64,000 nt of DNA, from NCBI GenBank assembly GCA_900618425.1, contig UZAN01039762.1:51896-115895 (forward strand), read 5' to 3'. Position 1 is the first letter of the stretch, and each line of letters starts with the position of its first letter. Origin of the DNA: Echinostoma caproni. Its lineage: Eukaryota > Platyhelminthes > Trematoda > Plagiorchiida > Echinostomatidae. Of the stretch, positions 61,945 to 64,000 are shown one piece after another. A program made the translations under genes and the position numbers. A model generated the notes under the pieces. It had not been told where the DNA came from. It did not search any database and was given only the letters and a program-made list of their open reading frames with translations.

Positions 61945-61968
61945 CACACACACACACACACACACACA
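61945..61968. repeat. (CA)n microsatellite
   Basis: Twelve CA units in intron 5. A second CA tract follows about 150 bases on. Confidence 0.97.
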
Positions 61969-62115
61969 AAATCTATTTGGTCAAATAGAACTAAACACAC
62001 CCCTTTGACAGATGATTTGTTTGATAGAATCACAAGGATGGTGCAAATGCGTTATCCCAATGTTGAATCGACATTTGGCCTCAAGTTGCATGCCAAGCAA
62101 ACGGGGCGGGGTCAG

Positions 62116-62145
62116 ACACATACACACACACACACACACACACAC
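62116..62145. repeat. (CA)n microsatellite
   Basis: A CA run with one TA near its start, about 165 bases before the next coding exon. Intronic CA repeats near acceptors can affect splicing; nothing here proves it. Confidence 0.97.
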
Positions 62146-62310
62146 GGAGTTTCGGGCCATGAATACTGAATGCTTGTCCAATAAAGTGCTTGCGTTTCCA
62201 CGGGCCAATCACGCTCATTCGTTGTTCACCCAAATTGCTCCCCTCCGAAGGGAGAATATGGGGCTACTTTGACCAACTCTAATTTTGTGATAAATATTTT
62301 ACAATTCCAG

Positions 62311-62391
62311 TTCTCCGAATCAACGGAGTTGGGAGGCCATCGCGGTGTGACCCAGTCCAGCAATAATAATATTGAAGGACAGATGAAAAAA
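62311..62391 (+). CDS. MRL-family adaptor, coding exon 6 (residues 552-578): lead-in to the RA domain
   Basis: The exon follows CAATTCCAG and ends before GTGAGT, giving 27 codons in phase 0/0. The peptide starts FSESTELGGHRGVTQ, has a short Asn/Ser stretch and ends NIEGQMKK. In RIAM and lamellipodin, as I recall them, the strand that opens the RA domain is preceded by E-A-x-x-K-K directly before hydrophobic residues. EGQMKK joined to LVVRIF of the next exon fits that layout. The exon is small, but its splice signals and phase fit on both sides and the cross-junction RA match make it convincing. Confidence 0.8.
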
Positions 62392-63822
62392 GTGAGTTTT
62401 CCAATGACTATTTTTGTGACATGCTGCTTGAAGTGTGTTTGGACCAACTTGACTCAGTAGTCAAAAGCAGAATGTCGGTTTTGTTGGGGCACGTTGTTGA
62501 CCACAATTGATGCACCTCCCTGGTCACCTTCGGCCAAATCAATCTATCCAGGATCAACCAAATCAACATTGAACACGGATGCCAGATTCACCAAATGGAC
62601 TTTGATAAATCGAAGTTTAATAGGAACGTAAATTATTTTGTGATAACCCCCTGCGTTTATTAACCAGTTTTCTTCGTGCTATTTGTCATAGCATTTTCAT
62701 CAGTGAATGGTGTTGGCCGAATTCTCCATTTGGTTTAAAAGTTCGGAACAACGATGCGAAATGAACAGTTTCCGTGTTGTCTGTTTTGGTAACATTCGGG
62801 TTAAATGCAGTATGAGATTGACATACGACATGTTATCAGTGATAAATAATCCCACCCCCGGTCGCCAAATCCTGATGCAAAAAGTCTCTGAGTGAAATGG
62901 TTCAAACTTCTCAGTATTATATAAAGCTTGCGGTATTTCTGCCCTCAGTTCGTTTGCGGTAATGTTGTACATTACGTTATATTTGATGCGCGACGGACCT
63001 TACCCGTTTGTTCAGTCAGTGTCGACGTGCCTCAATTGCGGTAGCGACATGTTCAAGGGAGTTGATTTGTCCATTGAACTGACATTCGGTCACAATACAC
63101 TAGACCATCAACCTATTACTTGGAGAGGCATAGCTGGAAATCAGATGACAGTATTGACGATGAGTATTTGATGCGGTTTCAATCTTTCATTTGTGAGAGT
63201 GCAAACTCATAAAATTTTGACGGCTTAAACTTGTGGTTAGATAGATGTATGCACATCAGAAGACATTTGCAAACGGACTATCCGATGTCACTGGGAGCGA
63301 ATCATTTAGGATTAGATCTTTGTAGGAGGAAATTGACGCAAAGCACATTTAATTTAATTGATAACAGGTGGAAAGAAACGCCGCCGCTTCTTAACACTAT
63401 TCTACCATCATGCTTGTTGTCTGAATTTTCTTATTTCTTATTCGATTAAGTTGTGTTCATCTGGATTTTTGTACATTTTTGTTGCAAACCGATCATCCTC
63501 TGACTTCGGCAAACTAAGAAGGTTGATAATTTGTTTAGAATTTGAGTGGATGGATCTGTATTCTTTATCGACCTTCGAATTACCGTCAGTAAAAAACGAA
63601 TATATTTTACTCATATCATGCACGATACAAATTTCAGACGAAATTTACATGGTTTACATGGGTTTGACTTCAAAGCGTTTATTCGTCTACATCACTGGTG
63701 TTCTGGACATATAGATAGAAATACTTATTTGTGAAAAATGAACACATTTCCTGCAACTCTCTAACAGGGGCACAACGCTTTCTCTCTCTCGTCCGGTACC
63801 TTCGTGCTTCTTCTGTTTGTAG
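62392..63822 (+). other. Intron 6 (about 1.4 kb)
   Basis: It runs from donor GTGAGT to acceptor CTTCTTCTGTTTGTAG, which has a good pyrimidine tract. Its open frames show no recognisable motif. Confidence 0.75.
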
Positions 63823-63982
63823 TTGGTTGTACGCATTTTCCGCCCAGATCGTACCACGAAGGCCATTCTGATTGAGGAACACATGACAGCCGGGGAAGTA
63901 GCCAGTATGATGATCGAGAAAAATTTCCTTCAGCCCTCTACTCGACTGGCTATCGTGGAAAAGGTTCCTGCACTCAAAGTCG
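63823..63982 (+). CDS. MRL-family adaptor, coding exon 7 (residues 579-631 and first base of codon 632): first part of the Ras-association domain
   Basis: The exon follows a strong acceptor and ends before GTAAGT with one extra base (phase 1), so the gene continues past the window. It opens LVVRIFRPDRTTKAILIEEH, followed by MTAGEVASMMIEKNFLQPST and RLAIVEKVPALKV. This is the beta-grasp pattern of RA domains of the MRL and Grb7/10/14 group: a basic first strand, T-K-x-I-L-I-x-E, a helix G-E-V-x-x-M-x-x-x-K-N, then L-x-I-V-E-x-x-P-x-L. MRL proteins continue with E-R-x-x-E-D-H-E; the split codon starting with G would suit that Glu. RA domains bind Ras/Rap GTPases at the membrane. Grb7-type adaptors are the main alternative, but the poly-proline and coiled-coil parts upstream favour MRL. 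Confidence 0.88.
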
Positions 63983-64000
63983 GTAAGTAATTGTCACCAC

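Larger units (their letters stand above)
54092..62310 (+). other. Intron 5 (about 8.2 kb)
   Basis: It runs from donor GTAAGT to acceptor CAATTCCAG. It contains a weakly related repeat pair at 55.93 and 61.0 kb, a CAC/CAT-rich tract at 61.67 kb and two CA microsatellites at 61.95 and 62.12 kb. I see no gene in 54.1-55.9, 56.0-61.0 or 61.1-61.6 kb. Confidence 0.65.

Noticed and set aside
1..64000. CRISPR arrays, prokaryotic operons, viral genomes or toxin genes
   Set aside because: None of their hallmarks is present. The direct repeats here are microsatellites and dispersed retroelement pieces of an animal genome.

Overview
This window is a fragment of an animal nuclear genome. It is AT-rich (roughly 40% GC by eye), dominated by very long introns, and dotted with CA/GT microsatellites, degenerate LINE pieces and tRNA-like short repeats. 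There are no bacterial-type operons, ribosome binding sites or CRISPR arrays. The two LINE remnants (an RTE-like one and a CR1-like one) look like families I know from parasitic flatworms, so a trematode or cestode is the best guess. The species cannot be fixed from sequence alone.

One protein-coding gene can be supported. It runs on the + strand through nearly the whole window and leaves it at the right edge. Seven coding exons (2793-2852, 20320-20686, 40095-40195, 51106-51781, 53642-54091, 62311-62391, 63823-63982) join with compatible phases (0, 1, 0, 0, 0, 0, then 1 at the edge). They are bounded by AG/GT splice signals. The start is well fixed: the ATG has A at -3 and G at +4, an in-frame stop lies at 2688-2690, and there is no AG acceptor between them. 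The roughly 631 residues present begin with a short amphipathic acidic helix. A Ser/Pro-rich linker, a short coiled coil and a long Thr/Ser/Pro-rich region with a six-proline run follow. The last exon is the first part of a Ras-association (RA) domain whose pattern fits the MRL adaptor family (MIG-10/RIAM/lamellipodin/pico). The rest of the RA domain and the expected PH domain would lie beyond 64000. In other animals MRL proteins link Ras-family GTPases and phosphoinositides to talin, Ena/VASP and actin at the leading edge.

Layout: 1-2792 is upstream sequence with a 663-base assembly gap and a CA/TG quasi-palindrome. Intron 1 (17.5 kb) holds tRNA-like repeats, a 28-bp perfect palindrome and a 5'-truncated CR1-like LINE on the minus strand. 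Intron 2 (19.4 kb) holds two tRNA-like repeats of one family, CA tracts and a small gap. Intron 3 (10.9 kb) holds a decayed RTE-like LINE, a CTAT microsatellite and a strong 111-bp hairpin. Introns 4 to 6 are 1.9, 8.2 and 1.4 kb and mostly featureless.

The window carries sequence-quality flaws. Isolated single Ns are scattered through it, and one at 51246 falls inside exon 4, where it breaks the reading frame. I see no second protein-coding gene and no clearly novel multi-gene system. The most interesting items are the N-terminal architecture of this MRL-like protein, the 48.1 kb hairpin, and a tRNA-like repeat family with a conserved leader.
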